From positions 1 through 17,995 of the forward strand of contig DALYDX010000016.1 of the NCBI GenBank assembly GCA_031972835.1: a stretch of 17,995 nucleotides of DNA, given 5' to 3'. Within the stretch, counting starts at the first letter, position 1, and the number at the start of each line of letters is the position of its first letter. Source of the DNA: CAZLWF01 sp031972835 (GTDB lineage Bacteria > Patescibacteriota > Minisyncoccia > Phycocordibacterales > UBA9973). The position numbers and the translations under genes were made by a program. Shown here one piece after another: positions 1 to 7,552 of this stretch. The notes under the pieces were generated by a model that saw only the letters and a list, made by a program, of their open reading frames with translations, ran no database searches and was not told the origin of the DNA.

Positions 1-4
1 TGTG

Positions 5-167
5 AAAAGAACAAAGCCCCTGTGTATCAGGGGCTCGTGTTTGAGTTTAAAAATATTTTAGCTTTTACTTATTAGTAGGCAAAATATTGAACGCAAAAAT
101 GAACCCCCGATTTCCTCCTCGGTAGTGTGTCCACTTAAAATTCATTTTTGCTACTATATTCATGTAC
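5..167 (-). ncRNA. Candidate structured small RNA A (about 160 nt)
   Basis: This is non-coding DNA upstream of scpA and divergent from it. It is bounded by a near-consensus promoter and an intrinsic terminator on the minus strand. An 11-bp perfect inverted repeat (93-103 with 141-151) closes a 37-nt internal region that can form a smaller hairpin (CCGA/TCGG). The 5' arm (141-156) can also pair with a second, more distal near-copy (73-91) through about 16 pairs with three bulges, so two mutually exclusive folds are possible. I do not recognise a known RNA family. It could be a stand-alone regulatory RNA or the leader of a gene left of the window. A 26-codon ORF (65-145, minus) lies inside it but has no ribosome site and its start codon sits in the stem. 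Confidence 0.5.
15..35 (-). terminator. Intrinsic terminator of minus-strand RNA A
   Basis: A perfect 8-bp inverted repeat (AGCCCCTG / CAGGGGCT) has a 5-nt loop. On the minus strand it is followed by a T-rich tract (TTTGTTCTTTT). No comparable T-tract follows it on the plus strand, so it reads as a minus-strand terminator. It may end the RNA that starts near 167, or be an attenuator ahead of a gene beyond the left edge. Confidence 0.75.
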
Positions 168-172
168 TTCGG

Positions 173-200
173 AGTATACCTAGGGTGTAAATTTTGTCAA
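173..200 (-). promoter_or_regulatory. Strong sigma70-type promoter for RNA A
   Basis: On the minus strand the -35 is TTGACA (195-200) and the -10 is TATACT (173-178), with a 16-base spacer. The predicted start is near 167. It diverges from the scpA promoter region. Confidence 0.72.
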
Positions 201-245
201 TGTGTATAAATAAATCCGAAGCTTTTAATATCTATTTTTTTAGCT

Positions 246-251
246 TACAAT
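246..251 (+). promoter_or_regulatory. -10 box of scpA, leaderless arrangement
   Basis: TACAAT ends 7 bases before the scpA ATG, which puts the expected transcription start at or next to the start codon. No convincing -35 and no Shine-Dalgarno sequence are visible. Confidence 0.4.
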
Positions 252-258
252 AGCTTTT

Positions 259-1002
259 ATGGAGGAGGCGACTCAAACTGGATATACTATAAAAACCGAA
301 ACATTCTCGGGGCCTTTTGATCTATTACTTGAGCTTATCGAGAACAAGAAGCTTTTTGTAAATGAGATTTCTCTCTCTGAGATTACAACCGACTATATCG
401 AACATGTCCGCAAGATGGAAGCACTTGATCTAGGGCAAGCTACACAATTTGCAGTGGTAGCAGCAACTCTAATACTTATCAAATCCAGATCTCTTCTACC
501 AGGACTACCTCTAACCAAAGAAGAAGAAACTTCTATAAATGACCTAGAACTTCGGCTAAAACTTTATCAAGTTATAAAAGATATCGAACCATACATAAAA
601 GAAAAGTATGGGAAAGTGATTTTACTTCCACTTCCAGACCGACCAATAGGTACAATTCTATTTAGCCCTGACAAGAACCTTAAAAAAACCAGCATCGAAG
701 AAGCTATAGCAAATGTAATAGGAGCTTTACCTAAAAAAACAATTCTGCCCGAGGTTACAGTAAAGACAATCGTTAGTATCGAAGAGATGATAAGCTCTCT
801 CGAAGAACGTATAACCAAAACTATGTCTCTATCTTTCAGAGAATTTAGTCACATAGATAGCTCGGAAGCAAAGGAGGTAAAGATACATACGATCGTTTCA
901 TTTTTAGCTCTACTTGAACTTGTACGCACAGGCCTTGTTGATGTTATGCAGACAAACGCGTATGATGATATGACAATTAACAAAAGAATCGAAACTATAT
1001 GA
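259..1002 (+). CDS. scpA: Segregation and condensation protein A (ScpA kleisin)
   Basis: This 247-residue cytoplasmic protein has the normal ScpA length. The N-terminal block (about residues 17-85) carries the family signature: F-x-GPFDLLLELI, then an A-x-L-I-x-IKSRSLLP helix around residues 68-82. This is the kleisin segment that contacts the SMC neck. The C-terminal part (about 165-247) is the winged-helix region that binds the SMC head. With ScpB it forms the bridging subunit of the SMC condensin that organises and segregates the chromosome. The last base triplet overlaps the scpB start (ATGA), which is typical translational coupling. ATG at 259 is chosen because a TACAAT box lies 7 bases upstream and the FSGPFDLLL block begins at the usual distance. 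No smc gene is in the window. Confidence 0.93.
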   Translation: MEEATQTGYTIKTETFSGPFDLLLELIENKKLFVNEISLSEITTDYIEHVRKMEALDLGQATQFAVVAATLILIKSRSLLPGLPLTKEEETSINDLELRLKLYQVIKDIEPYIKEKYGKVILLPLPDRPIGTILFSPDKNLKKTSIEEAIANVIGALPKKTILPEVTVKTIVSIEEMISSLEERITKTMSLSFREFSHIDSSEAKEVKIHTIVSFLALLELVRTGLVDVMQTNAYDDMTINKRIETI

Positions 1003-1556
1003 ACATAGAACTTGATGCAAAAATTGAAGCTCTGCTTTTTTCAAAAGCTGAACCTGTAACTATAAAGGAAATTGCTAAAATTTTCGGTGAAAAAACTGAA
1101 ACAATACAAGAGAGTCTGACACTACTAGATTCAAAGCTTTCAGGCAGGGGAGTCAGAATACTTATGAACGATGATGAGATAACTCTCACTACAGCTCCAG
1201 AGTGTGCAGTGTTTTTGGATGAAATACGAAGAGAAGAACTCTCCAAGGATCTATCCAAGGCAAGTCTTGAGACTTTAGCAGTAATCATGTATACAGACAA
1301 ACCATCACGCGCAGACATAGACTACATACGTGGAGTGAATTCAAGTTTTATACTTAGAAACCTACTTGTGCGTGGAATGATCGAAAAATATATTCACCCT
1401 GAGGACAGTCGTAAATTCATATACAAACCATCACTCGACTTACTTAGATTTTTAGGTGTGACACGACTAGAGGAGCTTGAAAATTTTACGGATGTGCAAG
1501 GAAAGCTAGCTAATTTTAAATCTGAAGCCAATAAAATCCCAGAAGAAGGGGAGTAG
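999..1556 (+). CDS. scpB: Segregation and condensation protein B (ScpB)
   Basis: This 185-residue protein has the ScpB fold: two winged-helix domains (about 5-80 and 85-165). Recognisable blocks are the opening IEALLFSKAEPVTIKEIAKIF and the second-domain segment LETLAVIMYTDKPSRADIDYIRGVNS, then LLVRGMIEK. It dimerises and stabilises the ScpA-SMC bridge. It overlaps scpA by 4 bases (ATGA) and is followed 6 bases later by the carboxypeptidase gene, so it is probably cotranscribed with the cell-wall genes. The C-terminal tail is short. The family assignment is secure from motif and context. Confidence 0.93.
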   Translation: MNIELDAKIEALLFSKAEPVTIKEIAKIFGEKTETIQESLTLLDSKLSGRGVRILMNDDEITLTTAPECAVFLDEIRREELSKDLSKASLETLAVIMYTDKPSRADIDYIRGVNSSFILRNLLVRGMIEKYIHPEDSRKFIYKPSLDLLRFLGVTRLEELENFTDVQGKLANFKSEANKIPEEGE

Positions 1557-1562
1557 TCCTAC

Positions 1563-2510
1563 ATGCATCCATCAAAACCACAAATACTTACCGCTTTTTT
1601 CCTTGCACTATGCCTTTTAGGTATTTTCAACTATCAGACAAATATAAATACAAGAATCTTAGATTCGGAAAATCAAGAAAAAACTAAATTCGAACACCAG
1701 AGAATTGAGATGTTTGGTAGTGTGCCAATAGAAGCCAAATCTGTAATAGTAAAAGATATTGATTCAGGTGAAATAATATTTGAAAAATCGAGCTTCCGAA
1801 AAATGCCACTTGCATCCCTAACGAAACTCATGACTGCATACGTATCACAGAAGTATTCTTCCAAAGATGCAGAAGTAAAAATAAGTGAAGACGATCTATA
1901 TTCTGTAGGCGATGCAAAGCTCAATCCAGGTGATACATGGAAATTAAAAAGTATTATATCTTTTGCCTTGGTTAATTCTTCAAACGATGCGATCTCATCA
2001 GTCACAAGAAATTTAGAAAAAACTTTTGGTGGCGAGGAAATGTTTATAGATACTATGAACAGAGAAGCTAAAGCTCTCGGTCTGTATAGTATGAAATTTT
2101 ACAATACTACAGGACTGGATATCGACAGCAAGACAAATGGTGGCTATGGATCAGCAAGTGATGTAGCGCTTCTGTTTGAAGAGGTCTTCAATACATATCC
2201 TGATAGTTTTACCGCCACAGCTTTCTTGAGATCAAAATTCTCGTCTCTGTCAGGTGTAGAATATGAATCTATAAATACAAATCCTTATACAGAAGAGCTG
2301 GCTCCACTATTGGCTTCTAAAACCGGATATACGAGCCTCACAGGAGGGAATCTAGCCATAATCAAAGAGATAGAGGGGCGTAGGATCGTTTTAGTCGTCT
2401 TAGGATCCAGTTACAATGGACGGTTCAGCGACATAATAAATCTGAGTAAAAAAGTAGAGGAATATCTTCCTCTGAAAATGGCTTTAGACGTAAAATATAA
2501 CGGGCAATAG
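1563..2510 (+). CDS. D-Ala-D-Ala carboxypeptidase, peptidase S11 (PBP5-like)
   Basis: This 315-residue serine DD-peptidase should trim the terminal D-Ala of peptidoglycan stem peptides outside the membrane. An N-terminal hydrophobic segment (about 9-21) is a signal anchor. All three penicillin-binding motifs are present: SLTK (85-88, nucleophile Ser85), SSN (139-141) and KTG (253-255). The chain ends soon after the catalytic domain, so the C-terminal beta domain and amphipathic membrane anchor of E. coli PBP5 are missing. Attachment is probably through the N-terminal helix. It sits between scpB and mraY, 6 bases after scpB, where murein-precursor genes would be expected. Ordinary DacA/DacF-type numbering cannot be assigned from sequence alone. 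Confidence 0.9.
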   Translation: MHPSKPQILTAFFLALCLLGIFNYQTNINTRILDSENQEKTKFEHQRIEMFGSVPIEAKSVIVKDIDSGEIIFEKSSFRKMPLASLTKLMTAYVSQKYSSKDAEVKISEDDLYSVGDAKLNPGDTWKLKSIISFALVNSSNDAISSVTRNLEKTFGGEEMFIDTMNREAKALGLYSMKFYNTTGLDIDSKTNGGYGSASDVALLFEEVFNTYPDSFTATAFLRSKFSSLSGVEYESINTNPYTEELAPLLASKTGYTSLTGGNLAIIKEIEGRRIVLVVLGSSYNGRFSDIINLSKKVEEYLPLKMALDVKYNGQ

Positions 2511-2531
2511 TTGTATTTTTGTGTGTAGAAT

Positions 2532-2559
2532 TTGCGATAATTGCCTTACAGGGTATACT
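2532..2559 (+). promoter_or_regulatory. Internal promoter ahead of mraY
   Basis: TTGCGA (2532-2537), a 16-base spacer and TATACT (2554-2559) are followed by an ATG 7 bases later at 2567. The expected transcript would begin at the start codon (leaderless). It lies in the 56-base gap after the carboxypeptidase gene. Confidence 0.45.
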
Positions 2560-2566
2560 TGAACTT

Positions 2567-3625
2567 ATGATAGTGAATATAATAAAAATATTTGTCCCTA
2601 CTACTATAGCCTTCTTGCTTGGAATTGGCCTTACTCCTTTTATGATGAAAATTTTCTATAAATACAGACTATGGAAAAGACATGCTAGAAATGACGAGTC
2701 TATAAATGCAGATAAAATATCACCAACATTTAGTGCGCTCCACAATACAACAGAAGAATTACAGACTCCACGTGTAGGTGGGAGTATTATATGGCTCGCT
2801 ACGTTAGGAACAGCGCTTTTCGTATTGTTACTTGCCGTGTTCTTCCCAAGTGATACTACACAAAAACTAAACTTCATAAGTCGTAATCAAACATTACTAC
2901 TTTTATTTGCATTACTTATATCTTCTATGATCGGACTCATCGACGATCTTTTGACCATATATGCAAAACCCGGAATCTTTGCCAACGGTTTTCCTAGAAA
3001 ATATATGATCGGTATAGTTTTAACTATAGGACTTATCGGTGGTCTATGGTTCTACTATAAACTTGGAATACAAACTATCTCTATACCAACTCTTGGAATT
3101 ATAAATCTAGGACTTCTATTTATCCCAGTATTTATGGCAGTAATTTTTGCTGTATTCTCTAGCGGTGTAATAGATGGAATTGATGGACTTGCAGGAGGTG
3201 TTATGGCAAGTATTTTTGGAGCATATTCTACGATTGCCTACTTCCACAACCAGATAGATATCGCAGTTTTTTGCGCAGTAGTTACTGGATCTATACTGGC
3301 ATTTCTATGGTTCAATATTCCTCCAGCTCGATTTTACTTGGGAGAAACTGGAATGCTTGGACTTACTGTGACCCTGACTATTGTGGCATTTCTGACAGAT
3401 ACTGTTTTGATACTTCCGGTAATTGCGTTCCCACTTTTTGCAACAGCGATATCTTCGGCAGTTCAAATCTTCTCAAAAAAATATTTCAATAAAAAAGTTT
3501 TCCTAGTTGCACCACTACACCATCATTTTGAAGCACTAGGTTGGTCTCGAGCAAAAATAACAATGCGGTATTGGGTGATTTCAGTAATATTTGCAATCAT
3601 TGGCATAATACTATCTTTAGTTTAG
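2567..3625 (+). CDS. mraY: Phospho-N-acetylmuramoyl-pentapeptide transferase (MraY)
   Basis: This 352-residue polytopic membrane enzyme transfers phospho-MurNAc-pentapeptide from UDP to undecaprenyl phosphate, giving lipid I. Visible motifs (numbered from ATG 2567) are TPRVGG (68-73), IDD (125-127, the Asp pair), DGIDGLAGG (203-211), FNIPPARFYLGETG (249-262) and PLHHHFEALGW (316-326). Ten or so membrane helices fit the family. The third catalytic Asp, in the usual GDTGS motif, is replaced by Glu (GETGM). An in-frame TTG at 2519 would add 16 residues, but ATG 2567 gives the usual N-terminus and has a TATACT box 7 bases upstream. It ends 5 bases before ftsW. murD, normally next, is absent. Confidence 0.94.
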   Translation: MIVNIIKIFVPTTIAFLLGIGLTPFMMKIFYKYRLWKRHARNDESINADKISPTFSALHNTTEELQTPRVGGSIIWLATLGTALFVLLLAVFFPSDTTQKLNFISRNQTLLLLFALLISSMIGLIDDLLTIYAKPGIFANGFPRKYMIGIVLTIGLIGGLWFYYKLGIQTISIPTLGIINLGLLFIPVFMAVIFAVFSSGVIDGIDGLAGGVMASIFGAYSTIAYFHNQIDIAVFCAVVTGSILAFLWFNIPPARFYLGETGMLGLTVTLTIVAFLTDTVLILPVIAFPLFATAISSAVQIFSKKYFNKKVFLVAPLHHHFEALGWSRAKITMRYWVISVIFAIIGIILSLV

Positions 3626-3630
3626 GCAGA

Positions 3631-4743
3631 ATGACAAAACGAGAATCAAGTAAAATCGATAAAATATTCTTGGGTATAGTAGTAGCTCTTGTAATATTTG
3701 GTCTAATATCTTTTGTTTCAGCCTCACTTGGGGTGTTGGCAAAAAATGAAACTAAATTTTATGGAATCTTATTTAACCAAATAGTACTAGGACTTTTATT
3801 TGGCACTTGTGCACTTCTGGTCTGCTTAAAATACAAATATACATTTTGGAGAACATACGCTTTTTATATATTTCTAGGATCTATAGCACTGACATTACTT
3901 GTTTTTATACCTGGAATAGGCCTAAGCCACGGGGGAGCACGTAGATGGATATCCGTACTCGGTGTCTCTGTCCAGCCTGTTGAATTTCTAAAAATTGCCT
4001 TTGTGGTTTATTTTGCAGCTTATCTGTCTTGGATAAAAACAAAGGTTTCTGATTATAAATTTAGCATCTTACCACTACTCGCAATGATCGGAGTGATCGC
4101 AGCTGTACTACTTGCTCAACCAGATACAAAAAGTTTGATACTTATCATCGCAGCTGGATCTGCAATGCTTTTTGTTTCAGGTATACCTCTAAAATACCTA
4201 TGGATACTTTTAGCTATCTCTATAGTAGGATTACTTGCACTTGCTTTCTTTACCCCATATCTAAATGCCCGCATTGAAACTTTCTTAAATCCAGATAATG
4301 ATCCAAGCAATTCTTCATATCAACTTCAACAGTCACTGATTGCTATAGGATCAGGTGGAGTGTTCGGTAGGGGGTTGGGACAGAGTATTCAAAAATTTAG
4401 CTATCTACCCGAACCTCAGGGAGATTCAATATTTGCCGTGATAGGAGAAGAATTTGGTTTTGTTGGATCGGTAATACTACTGGTGCTATATGTTGCGTTT
4501 GTGATGCGAGGACTTCATCTGGCTTATCGTGCACCGGATTCATTTAGTAGACTTTTTATCGTTGGAATTGTTATACTTTTTGGAGCGCAATCTCTTTTGA
4601 ACATTGCCTCAATTGTCGGACTCTTTCCATTGACCGGAGTACCACTTGTATTTGTAAGTCAGGGTGGAACATCACTTCTGATATCTCTTGCAGCAATTGG
4701 TATAATACTTAACATATCAAAATATCAACGTAAAATTACTTAA
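3631..4743 (+). CDS. ftsW: SEDS peptidoglycan glycosyltransferase FtsW (RodA/FtsW family)
   Basis: This 370-residue integral membrane protein polymerises lipid II into glycan strands at the septum. SEDS signatures are GARRWI (102-107), SVQPVEFLK (113-121), the loop SYQLQQSLIAIGSGGVFGRG (229-248), EPQGDSIFAVIGEE with the catalytic Asp265 (261-274), and the last-helix block TGVPLVFVSQGGTS (335-348). About ten membrane helices are apparent. The frame is open further upstream (from 3541), but ATG 3631 is chosen because it avoids overlapping mraY, begins just before the first helix and lies 5 bases after the mraY stop. The position between mraY and murG favours FtsW over RodA. The cognate transpeptidase is not in the window. 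Confidence 0.92.
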   Translation: MTKRESSKIDKIFLGIVVALVIFGLISFVSASLGVLAKNETKFYGILFNQIVLGLLFGTCALLVCLKYKYTFWRTYAFYIFLGSIALTLLVFIPGIGLSHGGARRWISVLGVSVQPVEFLKIAFVVYFAAYLSWIKTKVSDYKFSILPLLAMIGVIAAVLLAQPDTKSLILIIAAGSAMLFVSGIPLKYLWILLAISIVGLLALAFFTPYLNARIETFLNPDNDPSNSSYQLQQSLIAIGSGGVFGRGLGQSIQKFSYLPEPQGDSIFAVIGEEFGFVGSVILLVLYVAFVMRGLHLAYRAPDSFSRLFIVGIVILFGAQSLLNIASIVGLFPLTGVPLVFVSQGGTSLLISLAAIGIILNISKYQRKIT

Positions 4744-4746
4744 ATT

Positions 4747-5874
4747 ATGAAAATACTATTTACTGGTGGAGGCACAGGTGGACATTTCTATCCAATCATT
4801 GCTGTAGCAGAAGCACTGAACAAAATTGTTGATGAAGAGAAAATACTTTCTTCTGAGCTGTACTATATGTCTACAGAGCCATATGACAAGACAGCGCTTT
4901 TTGAAAATAATATAAAATTCTTGCAAGTGGATGCTGGGAAACTCAGAATATACCCATCTGCAAAGAACTTCATTGATGCATTTAAAACAGGTGTTGGTTG
5001 CATGGAAGCACTTATAAAAGTTTTTGCACTCTATCCAGATGTTGTATTTGGTAAAGGTGGTTTTGCAAGCTTTCCAGCACTCTTTGCAGCGAGAATATTG
5101 AGAATACCTGTCATCGTACATGAGTCAGATTCTAGTCCAGGCCGTGTAAACAAATGGGCGGGAAAGTTTGCTAAAAGAATCGCATTGTCTTTTCCAGAGG
5201 CTGCAGAATCTTTTCCAAAAAATAAAACTGCTTGGACAGGACAACCAATTCGTCGCGACATTGCTCGTGGTGTAAAAGAAGGAGCGTTTGAATATTTAGG
5301 ATTTGATCCAAATATTCCGGTTATATTTATTTTAGGTGGGTCCCAAGGAGCACAGAAAATAAATAATGCGCTTATCGACGCACTCCCAACTCTTTTGCCA
5401 AATTTTCAAATTATTCATCAGGTGGGTGTAAAAAATATTGCAGACATCACTGAAACCGCAAATATAATAATTGCTAAAAATGAATTCAAAAATCGATATA
5501 AACCAATAGGATTCTTAAATCCTCTCGGCATGAAAATGTCAGCCGGAGCTGCGACGATCATAGTCTCGCGTGCAGGTTCAACTCTATTTGAAATCGCAAG
5601 TTGGGGAGTACCATCTATACTAATACCTTTCGATAAATCAAATGGTGATCACTCACGAAAAAATGCATATACCTATGCTAGAAGTGGTGCCTGTGAAGTT
5701 ATAGAAGAAGCGAACCTCTCTCCAAATCTACTTGCAGCTGAAATCATCCGTTTAACAGGGGATAGTGCAAAGATGGAACAAATGAAAATGGCCGCACAAA
5801 ACTTTGCACGACCTGATTCTGCAAGTGCTATTGCAAGAGAAATCTTGAATATCGCCCTCAAACACGAACAATAA
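4747..5874 (+). CDS. murG: Lipid II synthase, UDP-GlcNAc:lipid I GlcNAc transferase (MurG)
   Basis: This 375-residue peripheral membrane GT-B glycosyltransferase (family GT28) adds GlcNAc to lipid I to make lipid II. The N-terminal domain has the glycine loop GGGTGGHFYP (7-16), GKGGFASFP (102-110) and HESDSSPGRVNKW (125-137). The C-terminal domain has GGSQGAQKIN (197-206) and the nucleotide-sugar site SRAGSTLFEIASWGVPSILIP (274-294), followed by GDHSRKNA. The length is normal. It starts 3 bases after ftsW and ends the cluster. murC, which follows in many bacteria, is replaced by an RNA unit and gltX. Confidence 0.95.
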   Translation: MKILFTGGGTGGHFYPIIAVAEALNKIVDEEKILSSELYYMSTEPYDKTALFENNIKFLQVDAGKLRIYPSAKNFIDAFKTGVGCMEALIKVFALYPDVVFGKGGFASFPALFAARILRIPVIVHESDSSPGRVNKWAGKFAKRIALSFPEAAESFPKNKTAWTGQPIRRDIARGVKEGAFEYLGFDPNIPVIFILGGSQGAQKINNALIDALPTLLPNFQIIHQVGVKNIADITETANIIIAKNEFKNRYKPIGFLNPLGMKMSAGAATIIVSRAGSTLFEIASWGVPSILIPFDKSNGDHSRKNAYTYARSGACEVIEEANLSPNLLAAEIIRLTGDSAKMEQMKMAAQNFARPDSASAIAREILNIALKHEQ

Positions 5875-5902
5875 AAAACACCGACCATCTTTTTGGCCGG
5901 TG
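5872..5902 (-). terminator. Intrinsic terminator of minus-strand RNA B
   Basis: A 9-bp stem with one A-C mismatch in the plus sense (5879-5887 with 5894-5902, 6-nt loop) becomes a G-U-tolerant hairpin on the minus strand. There it is followed by TTTTTTATT, a good intrinsic terminator. No T-run follows on the plus strand, so it does not look like a murG terminator. It directly abuts the murG stop codon. Confidence 0.75.
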
Positions 5903-6007
5903 CACTATAGAGGTTTTGGATCATACCTCTGGATGCCCCCACTGTCAGTTGTTTTAGGCTGTCATAACCGGGAAGGATCACGTTACGACACCTGCGCTCA
6001 AATTTGT
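5872..6007 (-). ncRNA. Candidate structured small RNA B (about 135 nt)
   Basis: This minus-strand unit lies in the murG-gltX gap, with a near-consensus promoter at one end and an intrinsic terminator at the other. Predicted folding is three hairpins. SL1 has a 9-bp stem (5960-5968 with 5982-5990, one G-U) extended by three pairs past a bulged base and a 13-nt loop. SL2 has a 6-bp stem (5909-5914 with 5925-5930). The third is the terminator. Both SL1 and SL2 loops carry TGATCC in the RNA sense. A 116-codon ORF on this strand (5673-6023) runs antisense through murG, has no family features and is not credible. No known RNA family is recognised by eye. Confidence 0.6.
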
Positions 6008-6013
6008 ACTTAT

Positions 6014-6042
6014 ATAATAGCATATAGATAAATTAAAGTCAA
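6014..6042 (-). promoter_or_regulatory. Strong sigma70-type promoter for RNA B
   Basis: On the minus strand the -35 is TTGACT (6037-6042) and the -10 is TATTAT (6014-6019), with the optimal 17-base spacer. The predicted start is near 6007. It diverges from the gltX promoter. Confidence 0.75.
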
Positions 6043-6065
6043 GTATCCTCAAAAAAGCCTTTATT

Positions 6066-6074
6066 TGCTATACT
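6066..6074 (+). promoter_or_regulatory. Extended -10 promoter of gltX, leaderless arrangement
   Basis: TGC followed by TATACT (6069-6074) matches an extended -10 (TGn-TATAAT type). The gltX ATG begins 6 bases after the box, so transcription should start at or within a base of the start codon. No Shine-Dalgarno sequence is present. Confidence 0.5.
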
Positions 6075-6080
6075 TTTTCT

Positions 6081-7538
6081 ATGCCTAAATCAAAAAAAGT
6101 TGTTACTCGTTTTGCCCCAAGTCCGACAGGATTTCTACATATTGGCGGTGTTCGCACTGCGCTCTTCGCATGGGCATATGCTCGGAAAAACAACGGAACT
6201 TTTATACTACGTATCGAAGATACTGACAAAGCGCGCGAAGTGCCGGGATCAATCGAGCATATTATTAAATCTCTAAAGTGGCTCGGTGTTGAATGGGATG
6301 AAGGGGTAGACATAGGTGGTCCAAACGCGCCATATTTACAATCTGAAAGACTAGAGTCATATAAAAAATATGCAAATATTTTAATAGAAAAAGGTCTTGC
6401 TTATGCAGATCCATATACAGAAGCAGAGGTTGAAGAATTTAGAAAAAAATCTGAAGCAGAAAAGAAACCTTTCTTGTTCAGAGACTACAGGCCAGAGAAT
6501 CCACCAGCTTGGGATGGAACACGACCTTTGCGACTAAAGGTTCTAGAAATAAAATCTTACAAATGGAACGATTTAGTTCGCGGAGATCTATCTGCTGGAC
6601 CTGAGGCCCTCGATGATATTATTTTAATGAAAAGTGATGGTTATCCTACATACAACTTTGCTCATATCATTGATGATTTGGAGATGGGAGTTACTCATAT
6701 CATGCGTGCAGACGAATTTATCTCTTCTACACCAAAATTTCTATCGATATACGAAGCACTAGGAATAGATCATCCTGAGTTTGCAACACTACCACCTATC
6801 ATGGCCCCAGACGGCAAAAAGAAGCTTGGTAAGCGCGATGGAGCAAAAGATATATTAGACTACAAAGCCGAAGGATATCTACCAGAAGCAATGCTAAATT
6901 TCCTTGTATTTATCGGATGGAACCCAGGAGATGACAGGGAGGTTATGGATGTACGAGAATTTATTGAATCATTCGATATTTCCCGTATTCATATCAGCGG
7001 TGGAGGTTTCAATATTATCAAACTAGACTGGTTCAACAAAGAACATTTGAAAAAAATATCTGACGATGAATTTTTCGCGGGTACCTTACAATTTGTCCCA
7101 GAGGATTTTAAAAACAAATCTTTCGATGAATCTATTTTCAAAAAATTAATACCAATGCTCAGGGAGCGCATATCAAAATTTTCTGATGTAAAAAATATGT
7201 GTGAAGCAGGGGAGTTGGATTATTTTTTCTCAAAACCAAATCTTGATGCTGAAAAATTAAATTTCAAAGAAACTCCAAGTTCTGTCACAAAAGACAACTT
7301 AGAACGTATGTATAATGTAATAGAACAGATAGAAGAGGATAATTTTACAGTGATCAATCTAAAAGATACATTGATGTCCACCATAGAAAAAGACTCTCGA
7401 GGACCTACACTACACCCACTCCGATTTTCTCTTTCAGGGATAGACCAATCACCAGATCCATTTACTATTTGCTCAGTCATTGGTAAAGACGAGGCACTTT
7501 CACGTATTAAAATTGCGATAAGCCTACTTTCTAGATAA
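6081..7538 (+). CDS. gltX: Glutamyl-tRNA synthetase, class I
   Basis: This 485-residue cytoplasmic enzyme charges tRNA with glutamate. The Rossmann-fold domain opens with RFAPSPTGFLHIGGVRTALF, which contains the HIGH-type motif (HIGG, 20-23), followed by RIEDTD (44-49). The second ATP site is KKLGKRDGAKDI (247-258), where the usual KLSKR reads KLGKR. The C-terminal helical anticodon-binding region (about 320-485) ends with LHPLRFSLSG. The length is normal. No glutaminyl-tRNA synthetase is in view; whether this enzyme also mischarges tRNA-Gln cannot be read from the sequence. It is the first gene of a two-gene unit with the M23 protein (14-base gap) and starts from its own promoter, separate from the mur cluster. 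Confidence 0.95.
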   Translation: MPKSKKVVTRFAPSPTGFLHIGGVRTALFAWAYARKNNGTFILRIEDTDKAREVPGSIEHIIKSLKWLGVEWDEGVDIGGPNAPYLQSERLESYKKYANILIEKGLAYADPYTEAEVEEFRKKSEAEKKPFLFRDYRPENPPAWDGTRPLRLKVLEIKSYKWNDLVRGDLSAGPEALDDIILMKSDGYPTYNFAHIIDDLEMGVTHIMRADEFISSTPKFLSIYEALGIDHPEFATLPPIMAPDGKKKLGKRDGAKDILDYKAEGYLPEAMLNFLVFIGWNPGDDREVMDVREFIESFDISRIHISGGGFNIIKLDWFNKEHLKKISDDEFFAGTLQFVPEDFKNKSFDESIFKKLIPMLRERISKFSDVKNMCEAGELDYFFSKPNLDAEKLNFKETPSSVTKDNLERMYNVIEQIEEDNFTVINLKDTLMSTIEKDSRGPTLHPLRFSLSGIDQSPDPFTICSVIGKDEALSRIKIAISLLSR

Positions 7539-7552
7539 ACCCATAACATAAG

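Noticed and set aside
65..145. A 26-codon minus-strand ORF inside RNA A
   Set aside because: It has no ribosome site, its start codon lies in the 11-bp stem, and most of its bases are accounted for by the inverted repeats. A small peptide is possible but not supported.
5673..6023. A 116-codon minus-strand ORF covering RNA B and the murG 3' end
   Set aside because: Two thirds is antisense to murG, the product has no recognisable domain, and the intergenic portion is better explained by promoter, hairpins and terminator.
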